Of a DNA stretch of 64,000 nucleotides, positions 42,728 through 52,195 are shown piece after piece. The position numbers and the translations under genes were made by a program. The stretch is taken from NCBI RefSeq assembly GCF_000281065.1, contig NZ_AKKK01000022.1, positions 124,001 to 188,000 on the forward strand, in the 5' to 3' direction. Source of the DNA: Arthrobacter sp. M2012083 (lineage in GTDB: Bacteria; Actinomycetota; Actinomycetes; Actinomycetales; Micrococcaceae). Each line of letters begins with the position of its first letter. Position 1 is the stretch's first letter. The notes under the pieces were generated by a model that was given only the letters and a program-made list of their open reading frames with translations, had not been told where the DNA came from and ran no database searches.

Positions 42728-42770
42728 GTAGCAGTAGGGGCCGTTTTTTTAAAACGGCCCCTACTGCTAC
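42728..42770. terminator. bidirectional terminator, 20-bp stem
   Basis: GTAGCAGTAGGGGCCGTTTT pairs perfectly with its complement around TTT, between lldD and gdhA. Confidence 0.9.
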
Positions 42771-42788
42771 CCGGTTGGGCAAGGGGTA

Positions 42789-44177
<1,389 letters not shown>

Positions 44178-44284
44178 TCATGGTTGCACCGAGGGATATG
44201 GGATCTCCATCCGGAGGCAATGTGACTCGGATCAAGGAGTTAACACAAGTGTAGAAAATCATTGAAATCTCAAGGAAACACGAG

Positions 44285-44328
44285 GTTAACGAAAACTCAC
44301 AATGTGAGAAGGATCACGTTAACTCGAG
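44285..44328. promoter_or_regulatory. repeated GTTAAC motifs upstream of gdhA
   Basis: GTTAAC occurs near 44237, 44287 and 44319; the last two form a loose inverted repeat around CTCACAATGTGAG. The region 44127-44333 has no gene. A nitrogen regulator is possible, but no consensus is clearly met. Confidence 0.3.
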
Positions 44329-44333
44329 GCTGA

Positions 44334-44885
44334 CTATCGCTTTCGCCCGAACTTGGGAAGGTTAGGCAAGTTCGGAAGGTTCGCCAAGAGATCAGCGGCC
44401 TTAGTTGCCGCCCGGCCTACGGTACGGCCGATCTGTTGAGGCACAGTGTCGTCCGACGCAGGATCCAAAGTGACCGGGGTTCCGCTCGCATGCACCTTCA
44501 CAGCCTGGCCTATCGCGTCCGTGCGGGTGGCCGGGGCCTCCGGCGGGGAGGCAACAACAGCAGCGGCAGCGGGCTCGGCGGCGGGTGTCGCCTCGGAAGG
44601 CGCGACGACGGCGGGCGCCGGAGTGCCGACGTCGAACGTCTCCAGCCAGCTGGCGACGCCGGCTAGCGGCTTGGGATTCAGCGCGTAGAAGCGCTTTTGG
44701 CCCTGGGCGCGCATGCTGACGAGGTCCGCCTCGCGAAGCACCTTCAAATGCTTGGAGATGGTGGGCTGGCTCGCAGCCAGCTCTTCCACCAGTTCGCCTA
44801 CAGCTTTATCCCCAGAGCGGAGGGAGACCAGAATGTCGCGCCTGGTTGCCTCAGCTATGACGGCAAATACGTCGTCAGTCACCAT
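44334..44885 (-). CDS. ArsR-type regulator with Ala/Pro-rich tail
   Basis: 183 aa. The N-terminal 70 residues are a winged helix: ATRRDILVSLRSGDKAVGEL, ASQPTISKHLKVLREADLVS. No cysteine metal site. Residues 80-150 are Ala/Pro/Glu-rich and low-complexity, then AIGQAVKVHASGTPVTLDP; the C-terminus repeats NLPNLPNLP before KFGRKR. The tail is unusual for the family. ATG at 44885, with GTG three bases later equally likely. Confidence 0.8.
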   Translation of the reverse strand: MVTDDVFAVIAEATRRDILVSLRSGDKAVGELVEELAASQPTISKHLKVLREADLVSMRAQGQKRFYALNPKPLAGVASWLETFDVGTPAPAVVAPSEATPAAEPAAAAVVASPPEAPATRTDAIGQAVKVHASGTPVTLDPASDDTVPQQIGRTVGRAATKAADLLANLPNLPNLPKFGRKR

Positions 44886-44962
44886 GCCTCCCACCCTAGC
44901 GACATATACGCCGATTGGCATCCCTGTTTCGTGGCACTACAGCAATAGTCGACCCAGGACCG

Positions 44963-46189
44963 TCAGTCGAACCAAGGGTCCAAGCCGTAGAGGGGGAAGA
45001 TCTCTTTGCGCGTGGCAATGACGGTCCGGTCAACCTCGTCCGCGGGATCGTAGCCGACCTCCCAGGAGCGCCACCAAACGTCCACGTCGTCGCTCATCGA
45101 CTCCGGGGCCCACACACCGTACGTCTCCCTCACGTAGGTCCGCCATGCTTCGGGTACGGGCGTGCTGAGCGGCACCGGTCGTTGCGTCACCATCCCGATC
45201 AGGTGGCTCCAAGCGCGCGGCACAACACCGGTGACGTCGTAGCCGCCTCCCCCGGTAGCGATCCAGCGGTTATCGCAATAGCGGGCCGCAAGGCCGGCGA
45301 CGGCGGAAGCCGCCTCACGCTGTCCATCAACGCTCAGGTTGAGGTGCGTCAGCGGATCGTCGCGATGCGAATCGCAGCCGTGCTGGCTGACAATGACTTC
45401 GGGTTGGAAAGCACCGACCAGCTGCGGGACCACCGCATGGAAAGCCCGCAGCCAGGCCGCGTCGCCGGTAAACGCAGGAAGCGCGACGTTTACCACGGTC
45501 CCTGGAGCATCTGGGCCGCCCGTTTCGTTGGCAAACCCTGTCCCGGGGAAAAGCGTGAGGCCCGTTTCGTGCAGGCTGATGGTCATGACGCGGGGGTCGT
45601 TCCAGAAAATGCTCTGCGTGCCATCGCCGTGATGGGCGTCCACGTCGATACTCATGACGCGTTGCACGCCGCCGTCGAGCAGCCTTTGGATAGCCATCGC
45701 AACGTCGTTGTAAACGCAAAAACCGCTGGCCCGCTCCCTCGCAGCATGATGCATCCCGCCACTGAAGTTCACAGCACGAACAGCCTGGCCGGACAGGATG
45801 GCCTCTGCCGCCAGCAGCGAACCGCCGGCGAGCCGGGCGCTGGCCTCATGCATCCCGGCGAACGCGGGATCGTCCTCAGTTCCCAGTCCGCGGTCCTCCT
45901 CGGGAGCCGAGGGATCGACGCTGACGCGGCGCACGGCCTCCACGTATTCGCGGCTGTGCACAGTAAAAAGTTCGACGTCGGTGGCCACCGTCGGTGCTTC
46001 GACGGCCACATGCTTGTGGTCAAACAGGCCAAGGGATTCGGCCAGCCGCGCGGTAAGTTCCAGCCGCTGCGGCGCCATGGGGTGACCCGGACCAAAGTTA
46101 TAGGCAGTCATGGCTGGATCCCACACCACCGTCGTTGGCAATGCGGACCGCGTAATGCTGGAAGCTGTTGTTCCAAGCCGTGAGTTCAT
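44963..46189 (-). CDS. acuC: acetoin utilization protein AcuC-like (histone deacetylase family)
   Basis: 408 aa, zinc-dependent class I deacetylase fold. Metal and catalytic residues occur in SGGMHHAARERASGFCVYND, MSIDVDAHHGDGTQSIFW and QHGCDSHRDDPLTHL. In Bacillus AcuC deacetylates acetyl-CoA synthetase; the same type of protein acts here by homology. Start at 46189 without a convincing ribosome-binding site; a later start is possible. The 5' end faces trkH across a 100-bp region. Confidence 0.9.
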   Translation of the reverse strand: MNSRLGTTASSITRSALPTTVVWDPAMTAYNFGPGHPMAPQRLELTARLAESLGLFDHKHVAVEAPTVATDVELFTVHSREYVEAVRRVSVDPSAPEEDRGLGTEDDPAFAGMHEASARLAGGSLLAAEAILSGQAVRAVNFSGGMHHAARERASGFCVYNDVAMAIQRLLDGGVQRVMSIDVDAHHGDGTQSIFWNDPRVMTISLHETGLTLFPGTGFANETGGPDAPGTVVNVALPAFTGDAAWLRAFHAVVPQLVGAFQPEVIVSQHGCDSHRDDPLTHLNLSVDGQREAASAVAGLAARYCDNRWIATGGGGYDVTGVVPRAWSHLIGMVTQRPVPLSTPVPEAWRTYVRETYGVWAPESMSDDVDVWWRSWEVGYDPADEVDRTVIATRKEIFPLYGLDPWFD

Positions 46190-46196
46190 CCAGAAC

Positions 46197-46221
46197 AGGC
46201 TACCTGAGCCCAGAGTAGCCT
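46197..46221. promoter_or_regulatory. inverted repeat between acuC and trkH
   Basis: AGGCTAC (46197-46203) and GTAGCCT (46215-46221) with an 11-base spacer; a candidate operator for one of the two divergent genes. Confidence 0.35.
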
Positions 46222-46291
46222 ACCGCCCGGTTACGCCGCAGGAATAGTGGTTTACTACTCAGGAAAGCTTGTTCAACCGAGGAAGAGCGCC

Positions 46292-47725
46292 ATGTCTCAA
46301 AGCCAGTCGCGGTCCACGAGCCCGACTAGCTGGCAACCCAACCAGCAGGAGCGGGAAGGTCTCTGGATCTTCACGCGCGTGCGCGACTTCGTTGACAACA
46401 TTGCCAACACCTCCCCCGCCCGCTTGGCATTGACCGTCTTTGCCGTGGTGATCCTGGTTTTTACCGGATTGCTGTCCCTCCCCGCCGCTTCCACGGCCGG
46501 CACAGTCACGCCCCTGCACCAATCCATGTTTACGGCGGTCTCCGCCGTCTGCGTCACCGGGTTGACAGTGGTTTCCACGGCAACGCACTGGACCTTCTTT
46601 GGCCAGCTGGTCATTTTGGTGGGCATCTTCGTTGGTGGTCTCGGCACACTCACCCTCGCCTCGCTGCTGGCCCTCATGGTCAGCAAACGGCTGGGGGTGC
46701 GCGGCAAGCTCATAGCCCAGGAAGCCATGAACAACGCCGGCAGGCTCGGCGAGGTTGGTACGCTGCTGCGCATTGTCATCGTCACGTCCGTGGTTATTGA
46801 GGCGGCCCTGGCCATAGCCCTGGTTCCCCGGTTCATGGTGCTGGGCGAACCATTCTGGCAGGCCGTCTGGCACGGTGTCTTCTACTCGATCTCCGCCTTC
46901 AACAATGCCGGATTCACGCCACATTCGGACGGCATCGTCCCCTACGAAACCGACCTTTGGATCCTCATTCCCCTCATGTTGGGCGTCTTCCTCGGCAGCC
47001 TCGGCTTCCCCGTGGTGATGGTGCTGCAGCAGAACGGGCTCAACTGGAAAAAGTGGAACCTCCACACCAAGCTCACAATCCAGGTCTCCTTCATCCTGCT
47101 CGCGGCAGGCACTGTCCTGTGGGCTTTGATGGAGTGGGACAACATGCGCACCATCGGCCGCATGGACATGGGCGACAAGGTGATCCATTCACTATTCGCC
47201 TCCGTCATGACCCGCTCGGGTGGCTTCAACCTGGTGGACCAGAACCATATGGAATCCACCACCATGCTCCTCACTGACGCCCTGATGTTCGCAGGCGGCG
47301 GCTCTGCGTCCACGGCGGGCGGCATCAAGGTGACCACCATCGCGGTCATGTTCCTGGCCATCATGGCCGAAGCCCGCGGAGACGCCGACGTGAAGGTTTA
47401 CGGCCGCACCATTCCGCAGGGCACCATGCGCGTGGCCATCTCCGTGATCGTGGCCGGAGCCACCCTGGTATCAGTGGCGGCTTTCCTGCTCCTGTCCATC
47501 AGCGGCGCCTCCCTGGACAGGGTGCTCTTTGAATCCATCTCCGCCTTCGCCACCGTGGGACTCAGCACAAACCTCAGTGCCGAGCTGCCGCCGTCGGGCG
47601 TTTACGTCTTAACCGCGCTGATGTTCGCCGGCCGTGTCGGCACCGTAACCCTCGCGGCCGGGTTGGCCCTGCGCCAACGCAGCCAGCTGTACCACTACCC
47701 GGAAGAGAGGCCAATCATTGGCTAG
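46292..47725 (+). CDS. TrkH/KtrB-type potassium transporter subunit
   Basis: 477 aa, four repeats of the M1-P-M2 channel fold. Selectivity loops read AVSAVCVTGLTVVSTATHWT, ISAFNNAGFTPHSDG, SVMTRSGGFNLVDQN and ISAFATVGLSTNL. Transports K+ with the TrkA-type regulator downstream. ATG at 46292 with GAGGAAG upstream; the longer frame has no support. Its stop overlaps the trkA start by eight bases. Confidence 0.92.
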   Translation: MSQSQSRSTSPTSWQPNQQEREGLWIFTRVRDFVDNIANTSPARLALTVFAVVILVFTGLLSLPAASTAGTVTPLHQSMFTAVSAVCVTGLTVVSTATHWTFFGQLVILVGIFVGGLGTLTLASLLALMVSKRLGVRGKLIAQEAMNNAGRLGEVGTLLRIVIVTSVVIEAALAIALVPRFMVLGEPFWQAVWHGVFYSISAFNNAGFTPHSDGIVPYETDLWILIPLMLGVFLGSLGFPVVMVLQQNGLNWKKWNLHTKLTIQVSFILLAAGTVLWALMEWDNMRTIGRMDMGDKVIHSLFASVMTRSGGFNLVDQNHMESTTMLLTDALMFAGGGSASTAGGIKVTTIAVMFLAIMAEARGDADVKVYGRTIPQGTMRVAISVIVAGATLVSVAAFLLLSISGASLDRVLFESISAFATVGLSTNLSAELPPSGVYVLTALMFAGRVGTVTLAAGLALRQRSQLYHYPEERPIIG

Positions 47726-48404
47726 TAGCACAGGGGCAGCCAACCGCCCCGCCCACAACGCACCAGTGCTGGTGATTGGCCTTGGCCGGTTCGGTTCCGC
47801 GACGGCTGAGCAACTGGTCAAGCAGGGCCGTGAAGTCCTGGCTATCGAACGTGACCGCACCCTTGTCCAGAAGTGGGCGCCTGTGCTCACGCACGTGGTG
47901 GAAGCCGATGCCACCAATATTGATGCCCTGCGCCAGCTCGGTGCCCAGGAATTCAGCTCAGCGGTGGTGGGCGTTGGCACCTCCATCGAGTCCTCAGTGC
48001 TCATCACTGTGAACCTGGTGGACCTGGGCATCCAGCATCTCTGGGTCAAGGCCATCACGCCGTCACACGGCAAGATCCTCACCCGGATCGGTGCCAACCA
48101 CGTGATCTATCCGGAGGCCGACGCCGGTGTCCGAGCAGCCCACTTGGTGTCCGGGCGGATGCTGGACTTCATCGAGTTCGACGACGACTACGCGATCGTC
48201 AAGATGTACCCGCCCAAGGAAACCGTAGGCTTCACCCTGGAGGAGTCCAAGGTCCGTTCGAAGTACGGCGTGACCATTGTCGGCGTGAAAACCCCGGGAG
48301 AGGACTTCACATACGCCCGGCCGGAAACCAAAGTGTCCGGCCACGATATGTTGATCGTGTCCGGACACGTGGACCTGCTGGAGCGCTTCGCGGCGCGACC
48401 GTAG
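47718..48404 (+). CDS. TrkA family potassium uptake regulatory protein
   Basis: 228 aa, RCK_N domain (VLVIGLGRFGSATAEQLVKQ) followed by RCK_C. Binds nucleotide and gates the TrkH partner. TTG start at 47718 with AGAGAGG upstream, inside the end of trkH. The stop codon lies within a 14-bp tandem repeat. Confidence 0.92.
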   Translation: MASSTGAANRPAHNAPVLVIGLGRFGSATAEQLVKQGREVLAIERDRTLVQKWAPVLTHVVEADATNIDALRQLGAQEFSSAVVGVGTSIESSVLITVNLVDLGIQHLWVKAITPSHGKILTRIGANHVIYPEADAGVRAAHLVSGRMLDFIEFDDDYAIVKMYPPKETVGFTLEESKVRSKYGVTIVGVKTPGEDFTYARPETKVSGHDMLIVSGHVDLLERFAARP

Positions 48405-48428
48405 CGGACCAGCCGTAGCGGTCCAGCC
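48401..48428. repeat. 14-bp tandem repeat over the trkA stop
   Basis: GTAGCGGACCAGCC (48401-48414) and GTAGCGGTCCAGCC (48415-48428), with GTAG following; the stop TAG is inside the first unit. Confidence 0.75.
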
Positions 48429-48434
48429 GTAGGT

Positions 48435-49265
48435 TTAGCCGAGCTGCTTGGTAATTTCTGCTGCCCGGGCTGCGGCCGCGCGGGCGCCGTCGGCGATAAT
48501 CTTGGGGATCCCGCCGTCGTCGAAGGCCGCGATGGCCCGCTCGGTGGTCCCATTCGGGCTGGTGACGGCGATGCGGAGGGCAGAGGGGTTTGCTCCCGGT
48601 TCGGCCAACATGAAGCCGGCACCTGCCACGGTTTCGCGGGCAAGCATCACGGACAGTTCCTCGTCCAAACCAAGCTCGACGCCGGCCGCCGCCATGGCTT
48701 CGGCGAGGTAGAACGCGTAGGCCGGGCCGGAACCGCTGATGGCGGACAGTGCGTCCACCTGTTCCTCCGGAATCTGGACCACCGTGCCGGCACCGGCAAG
48801 TGCCTTCTTGGCCATTGCCAGCTGCTCAGGCGTGCAATGCGTACCCGGGGAGACGGAGATGACTCCGCGGCCCAGCCTTGCGGGCGTATTGGGCATGGTG
48901 CGGATCACCGGTTGTCCGTCCGGCAGCGCCGCTTCGAGCTGGGCGATGGAGACTGCCGCCGCGACGCTGACAACGATCGTGTCCTTCCCCAACGCCGGGC
49001 TGATCTCCCGGGCCAAGTCCAGAATGCCCACGGGCTTGACGCCCAAAATAACCATGCTGGAGCCTTTGGTGGCCAATTTGTTGTTGTCCGGTTCCTCCTC
49101 GCCTGCGATGGCCATGACCCCATGGCGCTGGGCGAGTTCGTCCGCCCGCCCGGCACGGCGGACCGTGGCGACGATGTCGGACGGGTCTGTCCCGGCGGCA
49201 AGCAGGCCTGCCAGGATAGCCTCGTTCATGGATCCACAGCCAAGGAATGCGATTCGGTTGCTCAT
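48435..49265 (-). CDS. proC: pyrroline-5-carboxylate reductase
   Basis: 276 aa, last step of proline synthesis. MSNRIAFLGCGSMNEAILAG is the NADPH-binding start and ALSAISGSGPAYAFYLAEAM near residue 165 the family signature. The C-terminal dimerisation helix includes GTTERAIAAFDDGGI. In Mycobacterium proC sits beside the HTH-bS22 pair; here it has moved to the other end of the region. Confidence 0.93.
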   Translation of the reverse strand: MSNRIAFLGCGSMNEAILAGLLAAGTDPSDIVATVRRAGRADELAQRHGVMAIAGEEEPDNNKLATKGSSMVILGVKPVGILDLAREISPALGKDTIVVSVAAAVSIAQLEAALPDGQPVIRTMPNTPARLGRGVISVSPGTHCTPEQLAMAKKALAGAGTVVQIPEEQVDALSAISGSGPAYAFYLAEAMAAAGVELGLDEELSVMLARETVAGAGFMLAEPGANPSALRIAVTSPNGTTERAIAAFDDGGIPKIIADGARAAAARAAEITKQLG

Positions 49266-49379
49266 GGCTCCATCATTGCAGTTGGCCTTGGACGGGGTCT
49301 AACGAATTCCAGATTCCCAGCTTGCTCCCAAGGTTATTGCAGGCAGCACTCATTCTTGGTCCGTAACTTAGTAGTTACC

Positions 49380-49560
49380 TCATTGAGGGTGCGAGTGATG
49401 AGGCGGGCATGGGGATGTCCGCCAGCAGCACCGGTGGCCGGGCGGGTTTTCCCCCATTTCCCGATTCGGCCGCCGGTGCTTTCGCATTTAACCACCGCGG
49501 ACCGCGCGAACCCCGCGCTTATCCGCCTGACACGCCCCTGTGGGGTGGGTCAGGCGAACA
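49380..49560. other. strongly structured intergenic segment
   Basis: In the 380-bp gap between proC and the TIM-barrel gene: CCTCATTGAGG near 49380, a GGCGG/CCGCC stem around 49403-49425, a 14-bp hairpin (49427-49440 with 49467-49480, one G-U type mismatch, 26-base loop) and another hairpin at about 49523-49556 (CGCCTGAC/GTCAGGCG around CCCC/GGGG). No gene is visible; it could be a non-coding RNA or a repeat element. Strand unclear. Confidence 0.4.
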
Positions 49561-49594
49561 AGGCGAGGCGCTGGCGTACAGCGCTCGACGCCGG

Positions 49595-49662
49595 CTAGTT
49601 GTCTATGCTTGCTAGTTGTCTACGCTTGCTAGTTGTCCATGCTTGCTAGTTGTCTACGCTGC
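49595..49662. repeat. four 17-bp tandem repeats over a gene end
   Basis: CTAGTTGTCTAYGCTTG at 49595, 49612, 49629 (one more change) and 49646. On the minus strand each unit encodes SVDN or MDN then a TAG; the last unit is the true 3' end of the TIM-barrel gene, so the stop-bearing codons were copied three times. Confidence 0.8.
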
Positions 49663-50479
49663 GCAACAACGGGACGCTGAGGTGCTGTCGGGCGAAACGC
49701 AGGGTCTCTGCCAGCATTTCCTCGCGCTCCCCCGCAACCTTCGCCTTGCGGGTTGAAATCTCGGCCACTACGACGCCATCGAAACCCGTGGCTGCCAAAT
49801 GCTGCAAGGCATCAGCGCACTGCTGCGTTCCGGTGCCGGGCACCAGATGCTCGTCCTTGCCCGAACCCGAACCGTCGGTGAGATGGACGTGGCGGAGTTT
49901 ATTTCCAAGTGCCTTGATAGCTTCCAGGCTGTTGGCGCCGGCAGTGGCGGCGTGGGAGAAGTCCCAAGTGACGTCGTCGTAATCCTGGCCCAACGGGTCC
50001 CAGTGCGGCAGGTAGGCCACCGCCTCACGGCCACGGACGCGCCACGGATACATGTTTTCCACGGCTATGCGCACGCGGTACCTCGCCGCGATTTCACGGA
50101 CGCCCTCAACGAAGTTCTCCGCATAGTTCGACTGCCAGCGGAATGGCGGATGGACCACCACGGTGTCGCATCCGACGTCCGCGGCCATTTGGCAGGATTT
50201 CTCAATCTTGTTCCACGCCGTACCCCACACCTGTTGCGTCAACAACAATGTAGGGGCATGGATGGAGACGATCTCCTGGTGGTACCGGTGGCTTAGCTGG
50301 ATCAAGGCATCCGGGTTCTGGCTGACCGCGTTGTTGGTAACCATCACCTCCACGCCTTCGTAACCCAGGTCCTGCGCCACCGCGAAGGCGTCATGGACGC
50401 TCAGGGGGTACACGGATGCACTGGACAGGGCCACGGGAATTTGGCGGTCATTCACTTCAGGTTCGACGTCGTTGCTCAT
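49646..50479 (-). CDS. sugar phosphate isomerase/epimerase family TIM-barrel protein
   Basis: 277 aa, AP endonuclease 2/xylose isomerase-like TIM barrel. Regions IVSIHAPTLLLTQQVWGTAW, TVVVHPPFRWQSNYAENF, IAVENMYPWRVRGREAV and VTWDFSHAAT carry the metal-binding His/Glu/Asp pattern. Substrate unknown; it lies directly downstream (one base) of the Ppx/GppA gene. The stop is inside a repeat array. Confidence 0.85.
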   Translation of the reverse strand: MSNDVEPEVNDRQIPVALSSASVYPLSVHDAFAVAQDLGYEGVEVMVTNNAVSQNPDALIQLSHRYHQEIVSIHAPTLLLTQQVWGTAWNKIEKSCQMAADVGCDTVVVHPPFRWQSNYAENFVEGVREIAARYRVRIAVENMYPWRVRGREAVAYLPHWDPLGQDYDDVTWDFSHAATAGANSLEAIKALGNKLRHVHLTDGSGSGKDEHLVPGTGTQQCADALQHLAATGFDGVVVAEISTRKAKVAGEREEMLAETLRFARQHLSVPLLRSVDN

Positions 50480-50480
50480 C

Positions 50481-51605
50481 TCAGGAGGCCAGCCCGCCTG
50501 CCACTGGGGCTGGTATGGGTGATGGGGACGGTGTGTTTACAGGGACCGGGAATTCTTTGAACCCCGGGTGGGGTTCGTCTTCTTTGTCTGCAGCCTTGGC
50601 GGCTTCCTTGGCTGCCTTTTTCTTCGATTTGTCCTTCTTGCGCTTGCCCACGTGCGGCGCCGGATCCAGGGCTTCCTCGAAAACCAGCTGGTCCAGGCGG
50701 CGCAGGATCAGGCCTTCACGAAGCGCCCAGGGACAAATCTCCATCTTGGGGAATTCAAAGAGCTCGAGGGCCGCTTCAGCAACGAGGGCGCCTGCCAGCA
50801 ACTGTCGGGCGCGGGCGTCGGAAACGCCAGGAAGGTACAACCTGTCTTCCACGGTCATGGCCGATATCCGCTGTGCCCACAGACCCAAGTCTGCGGCGTG
50901 GAGCTCACGCTTCACGTAGGGCCCTGCAGCGCTGGGGGCTGCACCGGCGATCCGCGCCAAGGAGCGGAAGGTCTTAGAGGTGCCGGCCACCAGATTGGCC
51001 CGGCCCAACTCGTGGAAGTCCCGAACCACCGGTTTCAGCGTGGATCGGATGTAGCGCCGCAGTTCCTTGACGCTCTTGGCGCTGGGCGGATCATCGTGGA
51101 GCCAGTCCCGCGTCAAACGGCTGGCACCCAGCGGAACAGAGGTGGCGTATTCGGGGAGTTCATCCGTCCCGTACGCCATTTCAAACGAGCCGCCACCGAT
51201 GTCCAGATCCAGGATGGGACCTGCACCCCATCCGTACCAACGGCGTACAGCGAAGAAAGTCATGGAGGCTTCTTCACTGCCCGTGAGCTCCTGGAGCGTC
51301 ACCGTAGTTTCGTGCTTGACCCTTGCCAGAACCTCCGGTCCGTTGGTTGCTTCGCGAATGGCCGAAGTACAGAAGGCCAGGAGGTCCTCCGCCTTGTGAC
51401 TGGCCGCGAACTCCCAGGCTTCCAGGACGAACTCGATGAGCTCGTGCTGGCCGGCATCGTTGATGTTGCCATCGCCGTCGAGGTACTGCACCAGCGAAAG
51501 GGGGCGCTTGTGGGAAGCGAAAGCTACCGGACGCGCGCCGGGGTGAGCGTCCACCAGCAGCAGGTGGACTGTGTTGGACCCGATGTCGAGAACGCCAAGA
51601 CGCAT
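50481..51605 (-). CDS. Ppx/GppA phosphatase family protein
   Basis: 374 aa, acetate/sugar kinase-Hsp70 fold hydrolase of polyphosphate or pppGpp. MRLGVLDIGSNTVHLLLVDA and GPILDLDIGGGSFEMAYGTD are the phosphate loops. The C-terminus is Lys/Ala-rich (KKDKSKKKAAKEAAKAADK) and then Pro-rich, an actinobacterial extension. ATG at 51605, with an AATAAT box six bases before it and no ribosome-binding site; an upstream GTG at 51620 is possible. Confidence 0.9.
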   Translation of the reverse strand: MRLGVLDIGSNTVHLLLVDAHPGARPVAFASHKRPLSLVQYLDGDGNINDAGQHELIEFVLEAWEFAASHKAEDLLAFCTSAIREATNGPEVLARVKHETTVTLQELTGSEEASMTFFAVRRWYGWGAGPILDLDIGGGSFEMAYGTDELPEYATSVPLGASRLTRDWLHDDPPSAKSVKELRRYIRSTLKPVVRDFHELGRANLVAGTSKTFRSLARIAGAAPSAAGPYVKRELHAADLGLWAQRISAMTVEDRLYLPGVSDARARQLLAGALVAEAALELFEFPKMEICPWALREGLILRRLDQLVFEEALDPAPHVGKRKKDKSKKKAAKEAAKAADKEDEPHPGFKEFPVPVNTPSPSPIPAPVAGGLAS

Positions 51606-51694
51606 TCTGCCATTATTCACCGATTCGAAGCCCGTAGAGCAACTTGGCGACGACGTTTCGCTGACCGTATGGTTGCCGGCAGCTTGGGCAACCG

Positions 51695-52129
51695 CTATTC
51701 GGCGGACTCCCCGGCTTCGTCGGCGCGCTTGAAGTCGCGGCGAATGTTCGCAATGCCCTCGGGGTCGATTTCGAAGCCGAATTCGCTTCCGGGGTTGATG
51801 ACCATCCCGAGTTCGTCTCCGATGTTTCCCAGGATCGCTGAACCCATGGTGCCCAGGACGTGGGGGGCCGCTTCGAGGAAGCGCTCATCCACGCGGCTCG
51901 GGTGGCTGAATACCGCCAGCACGGGCTGGCCGTCAGCGTTGGAGAGGACCAAAGGCTCAACGGAGGAGTCGGGGCCGTCCACGGCTTCCGAGCTGACGAG
52001 GTAGACCTCGTTGTTCAGGAAAGCGAGGATGACGTCCACCGGGTTCGCGTCCGGCTGTTCGGCCGAGGCGAGCTTCGCCTCGAGGTCGTTCAAGGGTTCG
52101 TTGTCCGGTGAAACCGTCTGTTCAGTCAT
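51695..52129 (-). CDS. SseB family protein
   Basis: 144 aa, acidic. The body (VEPLVLSNADGQPVLAVFSH, VLGTMGSAILGNIGDELGMV, GSEFGFEIDPEGI) matches SseB N-terminal domain proteins, which have been linked to secretion-related or sulfur metabolism roles but lack a firm function. Located between topA and the phosphatase gene. Confidence 0.78.
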   Translation of the reverse strand: MTEQTVSPDNEPLNDLEAKLASAEQPDANPVDVILAFLNNEVYLVSSEAVDGPDSSVEPLVLSNADGQPVLAVFSHPSRVDERFLEAAPHVLGTMGSAILGNIGDELGMVINPGSEFGFEIDPEGIANIRRDFKRADEAGESAE

Positions 52130-52195
52130 GGTTCTACTCGACCACGATGCCGGCCGGGACGCAATTCGCGAATGCTGCCCCGGCCGTCATGGTGA

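Noticed and set aside
44298..44310. CRP/GlxR site CTCACAATGTGAG
   Set aside because: The half-sites are in the reverse order and too close (one-base gap) compared with TGTGA-N6-TCACA.
44285..44328. GlnR binding site before gdhA
   Set aside because: GTTAAC motifs are present but the half-site spacing fits the consensus only loosely.
49380..49560. Actinobacterial 6C RNA
   Set aside because: The loops do not contain two runs of six cytosines; only five C in one loop.
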